A stretch of 28,659 bases of DNA from Anaerolineae bacterium (GCA_026985975.1 JALSPL010000453.1:1-28659), one strand, 5' to 3'. Positions 15,655 through 24,133 are shown, counted from the first letter of the stretch. The notes: a model not told the origin generated them from the sequence alone. Made by a program: numbers and translations.

Positions 15655-18000
15655 TCATAAAAGTAAGCCGCGGCGGGCGCGATCGGCAGTGGCGGGCCGC
15701 ATCAGATTTCGCCCCAGAAGCACCTGTTCCAGAGTAATGGGCAAATGGCGGATGCGACGCCCCGAGGCATGGGCCACAGCATTGGCGATAGCCGCAGCAG
15801 TGGGCACCATAGCCGGTTCAGCCACATTTTTAGCGCCAAAGGGTCCAGCGCTCAGTGCATCTTCCAGCAGTGTGATGTGAATACGGGGCATTTCAGGGGC
15901 GGTGGGAATGCGATAACGGTCAAAATTTGTTTGTTGCAGATAACCGTTCACATAATCGATGCGCTCGCTGAGTGCATAGCCCAATCCCTGGGCGATGCCG
16001 CCATACACCTGACCTTCCGCTCCCTGGGGAAAGATAACCTTGCCCAGGTCATGCACAGCCCAGATGTCATCCACCTGCACCTGTCCCGTGCCCATGTCTA
16101 CCGTCACCTCGGCCACCTGGACGGCAAAATGGTAGGCGAAATAGGGCTCTCCGCGACCAGCGTTATGATCCCAATGGATGCTGGGGGCCTGCCAGCGCCC
16201 CTGGGCCGAAAGCTGTAATCCCAGGCTACGGGCGTGGGCCGCTATGTCTTCCCAGGGGATGGGACGCTCTTCTGGCCCGATGTAGGTTTCTTCATCTCGC
16301 ACCAATTGCGCCACCTGACATCCCAGCAGATCGGCGGCGGCCAGATCCAGGGTGTGGCGCAGGTTGGCGGCGGCCAGTCGGGTGGCGTTGCCTCCCAGCA
16401 CTGTGGCCCTGCTAGCCACTGTGGGCCCCGATTCGATGGCGGTGTCGGTGTCGGGCCGCAACATATCAATGCGTTCCGGTCGCACGCCCAGAACCTCCGC
16501 TGCGATGAGAGTGAACACAGTGCGGGAGCCCTGACCATAATCTGTGAAACCAGATGTGAGGATGATGCGGTTGTTGTCATCAATGCGGATGGTGGCGCCA
16601 GCGTAGTCAGCGCCTTCTGCACCCAGTGAAAGACCATGAAATAGCGCAGCTACGCCGATACCTTTTTTGATTTCGTTGCTGGCGTTATGGCGGGCAAATT
16701 CGCGACGTTTGCGATCCCAGTCCGATTTCTGGCGGGCGGCGTCCAGGCATTGCACCAGGCTGACCGATTCATCCAGCTTTTGCCCGTGGGGCAGATGATC
16801 GCCCAGGCGCAACGCGTTTTGCAAACGCAAATCCATGGGGTCCATGTCCAGCTTTGTGGCCAGCTCGTCCATCATCTGTTCAATGGCGAAATTGACTTCG
16901 GGATTGCCAAAACCACGAAATGCGCCCGAAAATGCGTTATTGGTGTACACTGCGGTTACATCTATATCCACTGCCGCATAGCGATACGCGCCCATGGCGT
17001 GAATAGATGCTCGCCAGGCAGTGAATGGGCTTTCGGAAGCGTAAGCGCCCGAATCCAGTAGGCCACGGAACCGGCAGACGCGTAGCGTGCCATCCTTTTG
17101 GGCTCCCACCTCGACCCACATCTTCATGGCATTGCGTTTGTAACTGGCCACCATTGATTCTTCCCGTGAAAATATCATGCGCACGGGGCGTCCAGTCTTC
17201 AGGGCCAGGGCTGCACATTGGGCCGAGGCTTCGTAATTGAGATCATCTTTGCCGCCAAAGGAGCCGCCCACTGGCGGTTGGATGCTACGCACAAGCTCGG
17301 GAGGCAGTCCCAGCGCCATGGCTACATTGTCACGATTGATGAAGGGGCTTTGGTTGGAACAGTAGATGACAACGCCCCCTTCGGGCGTGGGAATGGCCAG
17401 CGCGCCCTCAGTCTCTAGATAGGCGTGTTCCTGGTGGGGTGTGCTAAATTCATCCTGGAGGACGACATCTGCGACGTTTAGCTCTGCTGCGGCGTCGCCC
17501 GCGTTCACGATGGAGCGTGATAGAAAATTGGGATGCTCTCCATCGGCGCGATCTGGCCCCACCTGGGGGGCGTCATCATCCAGCGCCTGCGTCACATCAC
17601 TAACGATGGGTAAGGGCTCTAATTCGCAGATGATGGCCTGCACGCCCGCCAGTGCGGCCTCGGGCGTCTCCGCAGCCACAGCGGCGATAGCGTCGCCCAC
17701 ATAGCGCACTTTTTCATGGGCCAGCATGTAATCATCTTTGACGGGAAAGCCATAGCTGCCATGATCGATGAAATCATCGTTGGTGATGACCGCATGCACA
17801 CTGGGGATGGCCAGGGCCGGACTGACATCAAGACGTTTGATACGAGCGTGGGGCAGGCGGCTGCGCAGGGCCCGGGCGTGCAACATGCCCGGCAAGGTGA
17901 TGTCAGCCAGGAAGCGCGCACTCCCCAGCACTTTTTCCAGGGCGTCGACCCGGGGCGCTGGCTGGCCCACATAGCGGGCGCCGTGGCGAGAGGGGCTCAT
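15655..18000 (-). CDS. Molybdenum hydroxylase large (Mo-binding) subunit, xanthine dehydrogenase type
   Basis: This 781-residue catalytic subunit binds molybdopterin cytosine dinucleotide or a similar cofactor and hydroxylates N-heterocycles. The ALEKVLGSARFLAD start, GGSFGGK (245-251), AFRGFG (360-365) and YGQGS (about 488) are the cofactor-contacting blocks. The catalytic Glu is E728 in FGAKNVAEPA, where most relatives read GAKGVGE. The CO dehydrogenase AYxCSFR loop is absent, so this is not CoxL. The frame extends to 18090, but MSPSRHGARYVG at 18000 overlaps the 2Fe-2S subunit stop as ATGA and is the natural start. It forms an FAD-FeS-Mo trio with the two upstream genes. Purines or other N-heterocycles are expected from the neighbours. 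No maturation genes are in the window. Confidence 0.93.
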   Translation of the reverse strand: MSPSRHGARYVGQPAPRVDALEKVLGSARFLADITLPGMLHARALRSRLPHARIKRLDVSPALAIPSVHAVITNDDFIDHGSYGFPVKDDYMLAHEKVRYVGDAIAAVAAETPEAALAGVQAIICELEPLPIVSDVTQALDDDAPQVGPDRADGEHPNFLSRSIVNAGDAAAELNVADVVLQDEFSTPHQEHAYLETEGALAIPTPEGGVVIYCSNQSPFINRDNVAMALGLPPELVRSIQPPVGGSFGGKDDLNYEASAQCAALALKTGRPVRMIFSREESMVASYKRNAMKMWVEVGAQKDGTLRVCRFRGLLDSGAYASESPFTAWRASIHAMGAYRYAAVDIDVTAVYTNNAFSGAFRGFGNPEVNFAIEQMMDELATKLDMDPMDLRLQNALRLGDHLPHGQKLDESVSLVQCLDAARQKSDWDRKRREFARHNASNEIKKGIGVAALFHGLSLGAEGADYAGATIRIDDNNRIILTSGFTDYGQGSRTVFTLIAAEVLGVRPERIDMLRPDTDTAIESGPTVASRATVLGGNATRLAAANLRHTLDLAAADLLGCQVAQLVRDEETYIGPEERPIPWEDIAAHARSLGLQLSAQGRWQAPSIHWDHNAGRGEPYFAYHFAVQVAEVTVDMGTGQVQVDDIWAVHDLGKVIFPQGAEGQVYGGIAQGLGYALSERIDYVNGYLQQTNFDRYRIPTAPEMPRIHITLLEDALSAGPFGAKNVAEPAMVPTAAAIANAVAHASGRRIRHLPITLEQVLLGRNLMRPATADRARRGLLL

Positions 18001-18488
18001 GGGCGTTCTCCTGTAGTGGTCTGGGCTTGTCGCTCCCGGGCGGTAGCCGCGATGGCATCGAAGATCTGGATGTAGCCAGTGCAGCGGCACAGGTTTCCGG
18101 CCAGGGCGTCAGCAATTTCTTCCCGGTCGGGCGTAGGATTTTTGGCTAACAGGGCTTCTCCAGCCAGGATCATGCCTGGGGTGCAGAAGCCACATTGCAC
18201 AGCGCCATCGTCGATGAAGTGGCGTTGCAGGTCGGTGAGGCCGCCGTCCGCGGCGCGGAGGCCTTCGATGGTGATGATCTCGCGTCCATCCGCCTGGGGA
18301 GCCAACAACTGGCAACTATTTACGAGCTGACCATCCAGCAAGATGGCGCAGGCTCCGCATTCGCCCACATCGCAGCCATCTTTGACTCCTGTCACGCCCA
18401 GATGTTCGCGCAAAAAGGTGAGCAAGGTGATGTCGGCAGGGGCGTCGATCTCGATGGTTTGGTGATTGAGGCTGAAGGTTATTTGCAT
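17997..18488 (-). CDS. Molybdenum hydroxylase 2Fe-2S subunit
   Basis: This 163-residue small subunit carries electrons between the Mo centre and FAD. The plant-type ferredoxin cluster is bound by C39, C44, C47 and C59 (GCDVGECGACAIL and SC). The helical C-terminal cluster is bound by C99, C102, C134 and C136 (QCGFCTPGM and LCRCTGY). Length matches CoxS/XdhC-type subunits. It starts five bases after the FAD subunit stop and overlaps the large subunit by four bases, so the three are co-translated as a complex. No obvious Shine-Dalgarno precedes it, consistent with coupling to the upstream gene. The assignment is secure. Confidence 0.95.
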   Translation of the reverse strand: MQITFSLNHQTIEIDAPADITLLTFLREHLGVTGVKDGCDVGECGACAILLDGQLVNSCQLLAPQADGREIITIEGLRAADGGLTDLQRHFIDDGAVQCGFCTPGMILAGEALLAKNPTPDREEIADALAGNLCRCTGYIQIFDAIAATARERQAQTTTGERP

Positions 18489-18493
18489 GAGGA

Positions 18494-19360
18494 TCAGATG
18501 CTTTGCAGAGAAAAGATGGCTGCCAGCGCCCGCTGGGTGAGGGTGCGCAGGGCCGGAATTTTATAATCGCTGGACCAGCGTCCACCAGTGAGGGCATTCA
18601 TGACGCGCACAGCTTCTTCTCCCGCCTGCCGGAAAAGTTCGGGCAAAGGCAATTCTCCCAACAGCCGCTCTTCCACAGCAGTGAATCTCTGCACGCGGGG
18701 GGCGATGGCGCCTGGGACAAAACGCATGAAGCTGATGCGGCCCCTTGCGTCTGTGCGGCCCATAGCGGCAATAGTGATGCGAGAGATGGCTTTGGTGCGT
18801 TGACGCCCCAGTTTGATGAAAACTGCGTTTGTTTCCGGCTGTGGCGCAGGGAAAATGATGCGCGTCAAGACTTCCTCTGGGCGGATGCGGGTGCGGTGGG
18901 GCTGTTCGATGAAGTCGGTTAACAGCAAAGAGCGTTGTCCTTGTTTGCTGGCTAATTGCACGGTGGCATCCAGACAAACCAAAGGCGGCAGCATATCAGC
19001 GCCGCCCGCGGCGTTGACGATATTGCCGCCAATGGAGCCCTGGTTGCGGATTTGAGGCCCAGCTATCTGGCGGGCCGCGGCGACAAAGAATGGGGTCAGA
19101 TCTTGCAGCAATGCGCTTTCTAGGATTTCGGTGTAGGTGACGCTGGCTCCAATATGGATGCTATCTTCTTCTCTGGCGATGATTTTGAGCTCCGGCAGAC
19201 GGCTGATATCGATGATGCGGTCAAAGTCGGGGGCTGCATACCGTAGCCGAATCATGAGATCGGTTCCGCCTGCCAGTAAACGGCTGCGTTTTTGGGGTTG
19301 CGCCAGCAGATGCAGGGTTTCATCCAGAGTCTGAGGGCGAATGTATGTGAATCGGGGCAT
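18494..19360 (-). CDS. Molybdenum hydroxylase FAD-binding subunit
   Basis: This 288-residue medium subunit of the CoxM/YgfM type holds FAD and reduces the external acceptor. AGGTDL (30-35) and QIRNQGSIGGNI (103-114) are the two FAD-binding loops; the C-terminal CO_deh_flav_C domain follows from about 180. The frame is open to a TTG at 19399, but the ATG at 19360 gives MPRFTYIRPQTLDE, the normal family start, 25 bases after the FGGY kinase stop. No clear Shine-Dalgarno is visible there. E. coli ygfM-xdhD has the same gene relationship next to ssnA. The assignment is secure, the exact start moderately so. Confidence 0.93.
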   Translation of the reverse strand: MPRFTYIRPQTLDETLHLLAQPQKRSRLLAGGTDLMIRLRYAAPDFDRIIDISRLPELKIIAREEDSIHIGASVTYTEILESALLQDLTPFFVAAARQIAGPQIRNQGSIGGNIVNAAGGADMLPPLVCLDATVQLASKQGQRSLLLTDFIEQPHRTRIRPEEVLTRIIFPAPQPETNAVFIKLGRQRTKAISRITIAAMGRTDARGRISFMRFVPGAIAPRVQRFTAVEERLLGELPLPELFRQAGEEAVRVMNALTGGRWSSDYKIPALRTLTQRALAAIFSLQSI

Positions 19361-19385
19361 GGTGCAAATGGAAAGGAGTGAAGGT

Positions 19386-20870
19386 TCAGTCAGCAGCAAG
19401 AGAGGCGTTGACGAAACGAGCTAATTCTAGATATTGTTGATATGCCTGATCGTAACGGGAAGATAATTGATTACGCGGCGTGAAGTGAGCCACAGGAGGA
19501 GAGATTGCTGCGCTCAGAGCTTCAGTAAAATTGATGGCAGGGGATAGGGCGCTGCGGCAAAGGGCGTAAATACTACGGGTAACAGCACTTTGGCCCGCGT
19601 AAAGATACACCGGACGTTGACAGATATCGGCAAATATTTGAGCCCATCCCTGCATTGCAGCCGCGCCTCCGGCCAGGGCCAATTCTGTGATGGGCGTTTG
19701 CATCTCGGCGGCGATATCCAGGAGATGCCGCACACTGAACGCAACTCCTTCCATGATGCTGCGCAGCATGTGGTCACGTCGATGGCTCAGGGTGAGGCCA
19801 TAGAAGCCGCCACGTAGGGCATCGTTCCAGTAGGGGCTGCGTTCTCCCGCCAAAAATGGAAGGAATATGAGACCCTCGGCCGCAGGGGGCGTTTGCAAAG
19901 CCGCGGCGATAGCGTCTTCTGGGGATGTAGCAGGTTCATATAGAGTTTTCCAGGCCCAAGACAATGCAGATCCGCTGGTGGATTGGATGCCGTTGAGGAC
20001 GGGGATGGGCAGGAATGGGTAGTGATACAATCGGTGTTGGGGGTCCGCCTGGAAATTGGAGGGAATTGGTGTGGCCAACATAGTGGAGCTGCCCATGATG
20101 CAAACCATGCGCCCGCTCTGCATGGGGGCGGCCCCCAACAGCGAGATGACATCCCCGGCGCCAATGATGACCCGAATCCGGGGTGAAAGTCCCAATTTAT
20201 CTGCGATTTCTGGTTTGATAGGACCGGCGTCGGCGTTGGCTACGCGGATAGGCGGCAAGATGTCGGGCGTAAGGCCCACCATTGTAGCATACGCTTCGGC
20301 CCAGGTCCGCTGTTCCCAGTCCAACAGAGATGCGCCCGCGGCGTCGGTGAGATCTGTGGCAATGGACCCTGTAAGCCGAAAACGCAGATAGTCCTTGGGC
20401 CAGAGCAGGATGCGGGCTCGGGCCAGAGTCTGGGGTTGGTGGCGATGCAGCCACAGGAGTTTGGGCAGAGTGAAGCTGGCATTGAGTTTGTGAGGCGGCA
20501 ATTGCAGGCGTGCTTGCAACTCGCGCAGTTCTGCGCCCGCGCGTTGGTCTAGCCAAAGGATGGCGGGGATGACAGGATTGCTGTTTTCATCCAGCAGGAT
20601 GGGAGCGTGCATCTGACCAGTCACGCCCAAAGCCCGCAGTTCGCGCAGGTTATATCCCTGCCGCCGTAGATCCGCCAGGGCTGCAATGAACGCATGCCAC
20701 CAGGTTTCGGGATCGATTTCGGCCCAGCCGGGGTGCGGCGTACGATATTCGTAACGCTGCACGGCCAGGCCCAGCAGTCTGCCATCGTCCTGATACAAAG
20801 CGGCTTTCAGCGCCGATGTTCCAGCGTCTATGGACAGGATAGTGGGAGAGGAATCAGGGGGCTTCGCCAT
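19386..20870 (-). CDS. FGGY-family carbohydrate kinase, xylulokinase-like (copy 2)
   Basis: This 494-residue sugar kinase has the phosphate loop SIDAGTSALKAALYQ (13-27), the XylB-like block GVTGQMHAPILLD (82-94) with AILWLDQRA (103-111), and catalytic base D240 (GAGDVIS). The C-domain shows FLPFLAGERSPYW and the ATP signature LALAGGAAAMQGWAQI. The QMH block makes this copy closer to true xylulokinase than the kinase at 6722-8194, so they probably act on different sugars or differ in specificity. The ATG at 20870 overlaps the alcohol dehydrogenase by 17 bases. A dehydrogenase-kinase pair of this kind typically oxidises a polyol to a ketose and phosphorylates it. Why it is placed directly ahead of the Mo hydroxylase is not explained by known pathways. 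Confidence 0.9.
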   Translation of the reverse strand: MAKPPDSSPTILSIDAGTSALKAALYQDDGRLLGLAVQRYEYRTPHPGWAEIDPETWWHAFIAALADLRRQGYNLRELRALGVTGQMHAPILLDENSNPVIPAILWLDQRAGAELRELQARLQLPPHKLNASFTLPKLLWLHRHQPQTLARARILLWPKDYLRFRLTGSIATDLTDAAGASLLDWEQRTWAEAYATMVGLTPDILPPIRVANADAGPIKPEIADKLGLSPRIRVIIGAGDVISLLGAAPMQSGRMVCIMGSSTMLATPIPSNFQADPQHRLYHYPFLPIPVLNGIQSTSGSALSWAWKTLYEPATSPEDAIAAALQTPPAAEGLIFLPFLAGERSPYWNDALRGGFYGLTLSHRRDHMLRSIMEGVAFSVRHLLDIAAEMQTPITELALAGGAAAMQGWAQIFADICQRPVYLYAGQSAVTRSIYALCRSALSPAINFTEALSAAISPPVAHFTPRNQLSSRYDQAYQQYLELARFVNASLAAD

Positions 20871-21897
20871 TGACTTTGATCATTACCTTGAGCCCGGCTG
20901 TATTCTGTACGATTTCAAAGCCTTTGCCCAACTCCTCCAGGGGCAACAGGTGGCTGATGAGACTTTCTACGTTGACCTGTCCATTTTCGATGAGCATGAG
21001 GGAGCGGGTCATATCTTCGGGCGTGCTATCGGCGGAACCGGTGAGGATGAATTCACCGTAATGAATGAGATTGGGGTCGATGTGAAGCTGGTCTTTGGGA
21101 TAGACGCCGGCAAAGATGTTCAGGCGTCCGCCCGGCGCCAGATAGGTGAGGGTCTGTTCCACCAGACGGGCGGCTCCTACTGCGATCACCGCGGCGTCTA
21201 CACCCCAGCCATCAGTCACTTCCTCTACAAACGCTCCCACATCTTTCTGGCTGGGATTGACGATCCAGTCTGCGCCCAGCTCGCGGGCCTTTTGCAGCCG
21301 GGCATCCAGCAGATCACTAACAATGACCTGGGCGCCAAATAGTCGGGCTACTTGCATGTGCATCAAACCGATGGGGCCCGCGCCCACGATGAGGGCGGTA
21401 TCCCCAGGTTGCAGATTCAACATCTTTTCGCCCCGCCACACGCAGGCCAGCGGTTCCATAAAGGCTGCTGCTTTCATGCTGGTGGTGGGGCGCAAGGGGT
21501 AGACGTTCTTGCGCGGGATGCGGATATAATCTCCATAACCGCCGCCGAATTGTTGATAGGTGGGATTTTGGCAGCGGTTGGGGCGTCCGCGACGACAGGC
21601 TTTGCATATGCCGCACTTGACGATGAAGTCGGCGGTCACAGGCTGGCCCGGGGTCAAATCATGGACGTTTTTACCCATGTCGGCCACATAGCCAGAGCTT
21701 TCGTGACCCAGAACCCGCGGAAATGCCACGGATGATTTGCCGGTGAAAGCTCGCACGTCCCACGGACAAATGCCGGTATAAGCGACTTTGATGAGCACGT
21801 CATCGCCGTCCAACTCGAAGATGGGGTTGTAGCGCATTTCGAGTTCGCCAGGCTTTTCGCTCCACATTTGACGAATAGTTTTTGGTTTGTTTGACAT
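20854..21897 (-). CDS. Zinc-dependent medium-chain alcohol/polyol dehydrogenase
   Basis: This 347-residue protein has the GroES-like plus Rossmann MDR fold. Catalytic zinc ligands C44 (GICPWD) and H65-E66 (GHESSG) are present. Structural zinc is bound by C95, C98, C101 and C109. The cofactor loop is VGAGPIG, with an Asp at the end of the next strand (IVSDLLDA) indicating NAD. The overall pattern resembles sorbitol or threonine dehydrogenases. The start at 21897 has GAGG five bases upstream. It is the first gene after the 440-base repeat gap and could head its own transcript, although no good promoter is visible. It probably oxidises a polyol or sugar secondary alcohol to feed the adjacent kinase. 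Confidence 0.92.
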   Translation of the reverse strand: MSNKPKTIRQMWSEKPGELEMRYNPIFELDGDDVLIKVAYTGICPWDVRAFTGKSSVAFPRVLGHESSGYVADMGKNVHDLTPGQPVTADFIVKCGICKACRRGRPNRCQNPTYQQFGGGYGDYIRIPRKNVYPLRPTTSMKAAAFMEPLACVWRGEKMLNLQPGDTALIVGAGPIGLMHMQVARLFGAQVIVSDLLDARLQKARELGADWIVNPSQKDVGAFVEEVTDGWGVDAAVIAVGAARLVEQTLTYLAPGGRLNIFAGVYPKDQLHIDPNLIHYGEFILTGSADSTPEDMTRSLMLIENGQVNVESLISHLLPLEELGKGFEIVQNTAGLKVMIKVNGEAP

Positions 21898-21935
21898 AGA
21901 ATCCTCGGTGATTGTGATGATGTTAGTTGAAAAAT

Positions 21936-22163
21936 GCTAAGTGGCCGTCTCAAAATAACTTTCCTTTTTCATCAACAATGGGCGATTGCCGCCGCAGGCC
22001 CCATCCTGGCCTCCCCCGCAAGCGGGGGCGGAGGTTTTTGTTGACAAAACGGTGGCAAACCAGCGGCTCCCGCCCCCGAAAGCGAATGAAAATGAGCGTC
22101 GGGGGAAGGCTGGGGAAGGGCGGCCTGTATGAGACAAACAGCGAAGAAAGGGAACTTATTTCT
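21936..22163. repeat. MITE-like repeat X, copy 2
   Basis: This copy shares identical blocks with copy 1: 21936-21962 (27 bases), 21957-21977 (21 bases, contiguous here and split in copy 1) and 22145-22163 (19 bases). The left arm CTAAGTGGCCGTCTC and the right arm GAAAGGGAACTTATTTCT are imperfect inverted repeats. The interior, about 165 bases, is longer than in copy 1 and contains a GC-rich hairpin. The right end appears to be broken by repeat Y, with a possible remnant (ATTTACTAAG) after 22314. Confidence 0.65.
22013..22028 (+). other. GC-rich hairpin inside repeat X copy 2
   Basis: CCCCCGC and GCGGGGG pair perfectly around an AA turn. Five T's follow at 22035-22039 on the plus strand, six bases after the stem. 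That spacing and orientation are wrong for terminating the minus-strand genes, so I call it only a hairpin. Confidence 0.5.
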
Positions 22164-22314
22164 GAGTCGCCTGAAAAAAGCCTCACTACGGAGGCGCAGA
22201 GGGCGCGGAGGAAGAAAAAGGTGGAGGTTCGGAGGTCTTTTCTCTGTGAATTGCCATGATTTTCTCCGTGTTCTCCGTGTCTCTGTGGTAAAATAGCCTT
22301 TTTTCAGTCGATCC
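22164..22314. mobile_element. MITE-like repeat Y, copy 2 (151 bases)
   Basis: The ends are CCTGAAAAAAGCC at the left and, as reverse complement of the right, GACTGAAAAAAGGC. The length from GAGTCGC to GATCC is 151 bases, the same as copy 1. The interior has GGAGGCGCAGAGGGCGCGG and CTCCGTGTTCTCCGTG, a type of sequence I recognise as dispersed in several bacterial genomes. Flanking hexamers ATTTCT and ATTTAC match at four positions and may be a decayed target duplication. No ORF. Confidence 0.7.
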
Positions 22315-22337
22315 ATTTACTAAGCGTGCATCCGAAC

Positions 22338-23177
22338 TTAGCCTTTCGTGCTCCCCATGGTCATGCCCTGCACGAAATAGCGGTTGAGAAACAGGGCGAT
22401 GATGAGGGCGGGGATAATGGCGATGAGGGACATGGCGGCCATCTTGCCCCAACTGATCTCAACCGAACTGAAGCTGGCCATGATGCCCAAGGGAATAGTC
22501 TTGGTCTTGGGCGAAGTAAGCATTAGAGCAAAAAGAAAATCGTTCCAGGAAAAGATGATGCAATAGAGGGCGGAGGCCACGATGCCGGGCAGCGAGAGGG
22601 GCAGAGCGATGCGCATGAAAGCGCCCAGAGGCGAGGCCCCATCCACCAGCGCTGCTTCTTCCATTTCTTGCGGAACATCCTGAAAATAGCTGCGCATCAT
22701 CCACACTACGAACGCGGCGTCGAAGATGGCGTCCAGGGTGATGAGCGCTGCGTAGCTGCCCAACAGATGCAGATTTCGCATTACCAGGTAGAAAGGGATG
22801 AGCATGGCGATGGGAGGGATCATGAGCAAAAGCAGGAAAAAGTAGGAACTGGCGTTGATGAGAGCGGATTTGCTGCGGGCGATGGCGTAGCCCGCGGGCA
22901 CGCCCAACAGCAGAGAGAGCGTCGTGGCGCCAATTGAGACGATGATGCTATTGAGCAGGTAGCGGGGCGTTTCCGTACTTGTCCAGATGTCCTGAAAGTT
23001 CTTGAGTGTGAAGTCGAAGAAAATCCACTTGGGCGGAATGGCAAAGGCGTCCCGTCCAAATTTGAAGGCGGTGGTGAGTAGCCAAAAGATGGGCAGCATG
23101 AAGAATAGCACTGCCAAGGTGATGAGCAAAGCTCGAATTGCTCTTTCAATGGAAGACGTGTGCATGGCGGAACTCAT
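22338..23177 (-). CDS. Carbohydrate ABC transporter permease, MalG type
   Basis: This 279-residue inner-membrane protein has about six hydrophobic segments, beginning near residue 16. The ATPase-contacting EAA loop reads EEAALVDGASPLGAFMRIALP (from about residue 173). It matches the CUT1 family MalG/UgpE proteins in length and in the N-terminal FWLLTTAFK segment. It overlaps the partner permease gene by four bases (ATGA), so the two are made together as a heterodimer. No ATP-binding subunit is encoded nearby, so the pair likely uses a shared MsmK/UgpC-type ATPase from elsewhere. The stop precedes the 440-base repeat gap. Confidence 0.93.
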   Translation of the reverse strand: MSSAMHTSSIERAIRALLITLAVLFFMLPIFWLLTTAFKFGRDAFAIPPKWIFFDFTLKNFQDIWTSTETPRYLLNSIIVSIGATTLSLLLGVPAGYAIARSKSALINASSYFFLLLLMIPPIAMLIPFYLVMRNLHLLGSYAALITLDAIFDAAFVVWMMRSYFQDVPQEMEEAALVDGASPLGAFMRIALPLSLPGIVASALYCIIFSWNDFLFALMLTSPKTKTIPLGIMASFSSVEISWGKMAAMSLIAIIPALIIALFLNRYFVQGMTMGSTKG

Positions 23178-24070
23178 ATCTGTTGGCGTTCAAGAACGAT
23201 GATGTAGAGGATCGCCAGCGCTGCGACGATTATCAGCAGGATGTTGGCCAGGGCCGCAGCGTAGCCCATTTTGAAGAAAACCATCCCCACCGTGTAGATG
23301 TGAAAATTGAGGACGGTGGTGGCGGTGCCAGGGCCGCCGCTGGTGGTGGCGTAGATGATGTCGAAGACTTTGAAGCCCTGCATGGTGCGCAATAGCAACA
23401 CGATGAGAATGCTGGGTTTGAGTAAGGGCAGGGTGATATGCCAAAAGCTCTGCCAGCGGTTGGCGCCGTCCACTCGCGCGGCTTCGTAAGGATCATGAGG
23501 CAGGCTTTTCAGTCCGGCCAGGAAGATGATCATTACCAGAGGCGTCCATTGCCAGATGTCGATGAGAATAACTGAGGGCATGGCCCATTTGATCTCCCCC
23601 AAAGGCCCACGGCCCATGGTTATTCCGAACTGCTTGAAATAGTAAGGAATGACGCCGAAATCGACATTGTAAAGGGATTTCCACACCAGGCCCACCACCA
23701 ATGAAGGCAGGGCCATGGGGATGATCAGCCAAGAGCGCAGCGCCCGCATCCATCGTCCTTCTCCTGCAAAGAGCAAAGCTAAGCCCAATCCTAACAGCAG
23801 TTCGATGACGACCGTGCCCGCCACGAAGACCAGGGTGTTGCGAATGGCAGTGATGACAGTCTTATCGTGAATGGCCAGGATGTAATGAGCAATGCCCAAA
23901 AATGTACGAGTCTGGTTGGGGTCTGTGAGACGATATTTAAAAAAACTTATATAGAAAGAGAAAAACAGGGGGTAGATGGCGATAGCAGCGACGAAGATCA
24001 GTAGCGGCGCCAACAGGAGTAGATAATGTTTTTCGACGAAGAGGAGGGATCTGTTGGATTTGGGGCGCAT
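23174..24070 (-). CDS. Carbohydrate ABC transporter permease, MalF type
   Basis: This 298-residue inner-membrane permease has a first transmembrane segment around residues 17-37 and further hydrophobic stretches after residue 75. The EAA loop DPYEAARVDGANRWQSFWHITLP lies at about 193-215. Its length and N-terminal LLLAPLLIFVAAIAIYPLFFSFY are typical of UgpA/MalF-like CUT1 transporters. The ATG at 24070 has no clear Shine-Dalgarno and is separated from the binding-protein gene by 81 bases containing a strong hairpin, a common way to express the binding protein more than the permeases. The family is secure; the transported sugar or sugar-like compound is unknown. Confidence 0.93.
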   Translation of the reverse strand: MRPKSNRSLLFVEKHYLLLLAPLLIFVAAIAIYPLFFSFYISFFKYRLTDPNQTRTFLGIAHYILAIHDKTVITAIRNTLVFVAGTVVIELLLGLGLALLFAGEGRWMRALRSWLIIPMALPSLVVGLVWKSLYNVDFGVIPYYFKQFGITMGRGPLGEIKWAMPSVILIDIWQWTPLVMIIFLAGLKSLPHDPYEAARVDGANRWQSFWHITLPLLKPSILIVLLLRTMQGFKVFDIIYATTSGGPGTATTVLNFHIYTVGMVFFKMGYAAALANILLIIVAALAILYIIVLERQQI

Positions 24071-24104
24071 AGGATGGGGGTAAGAGGTGGGAGGGTGGAT
24101 AGAT

Positions 24105-24133
24105 TCCCGGCCCGAGGGAGCATCGGGCCGGGA
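24105..24133 (-). promoter_or_regulatory. Intergenic hairpin between binding protein and permease genes
   Basis: This is a perfect 11-base inverted repeat (TCCCGGCCCGA / TCGGGCCGGGA) with a seven-base loop, 18 bases after the binding-protein stop. There is no T-run following it on the minus strand, so it is more likely an mRNA-stabilising or processing element than a full terminator. Such stem-loops often keep binding-protein mRNA more abundant than permease mRNA. Confidence 0.65.

Larger units (their letters stand above)
21898..22337. other. 440-base intergenic gap filled by repeats X and Y
   Basis: This is the largest gap in the window, between the MalG-type permease and the zinc dehydrogenase. 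It holds a second X copy (21936 to about 22163, with a possible end near 22325) and a second Y copy (22164-22314). I find no credible gene; frames crossing it are made of repeat sequence. A promoter for the dehydrogenase may lie in 21898-21935, but I see no convincing -35/-10 pair. Confidence 0.8.

Noticed and set aside
15655..18000. CO dehydrogenase (CoxL) assignment
   Set aside because: The AYxCSFR active-site loop is absent; SGAFRGFG and the neighbouring genes fit the xanthine dehydrogenase group.
18001..18090. 30-residue N-terminal extension of the Mo subunit
   Set aside because: It lies within the 2Fe-2S gene; the ATGA overlap at 17997-18000 and the conserved N-terminus support the shorter start.
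21936..21962. Outward promoter from the X end (TTGAGA on the minus strand)
   Set aside because: I found no -10 hexamer at a normal 16-18 base spacing for the zinc dehydrogenase, and the same is true at the other copy.
22013..22039. Rho-independent terminator
   Set aside because: The T-run is on the plus strand and six bases from the stem, while all genes run on the minus strand.
21927..22259. 110-codon plus-strand frame in the large gap
   Set aside because: It is built entirely from repeats X and Y, is Arg/Lys-rich low-complexity in translation and has no ribosome-binding site.
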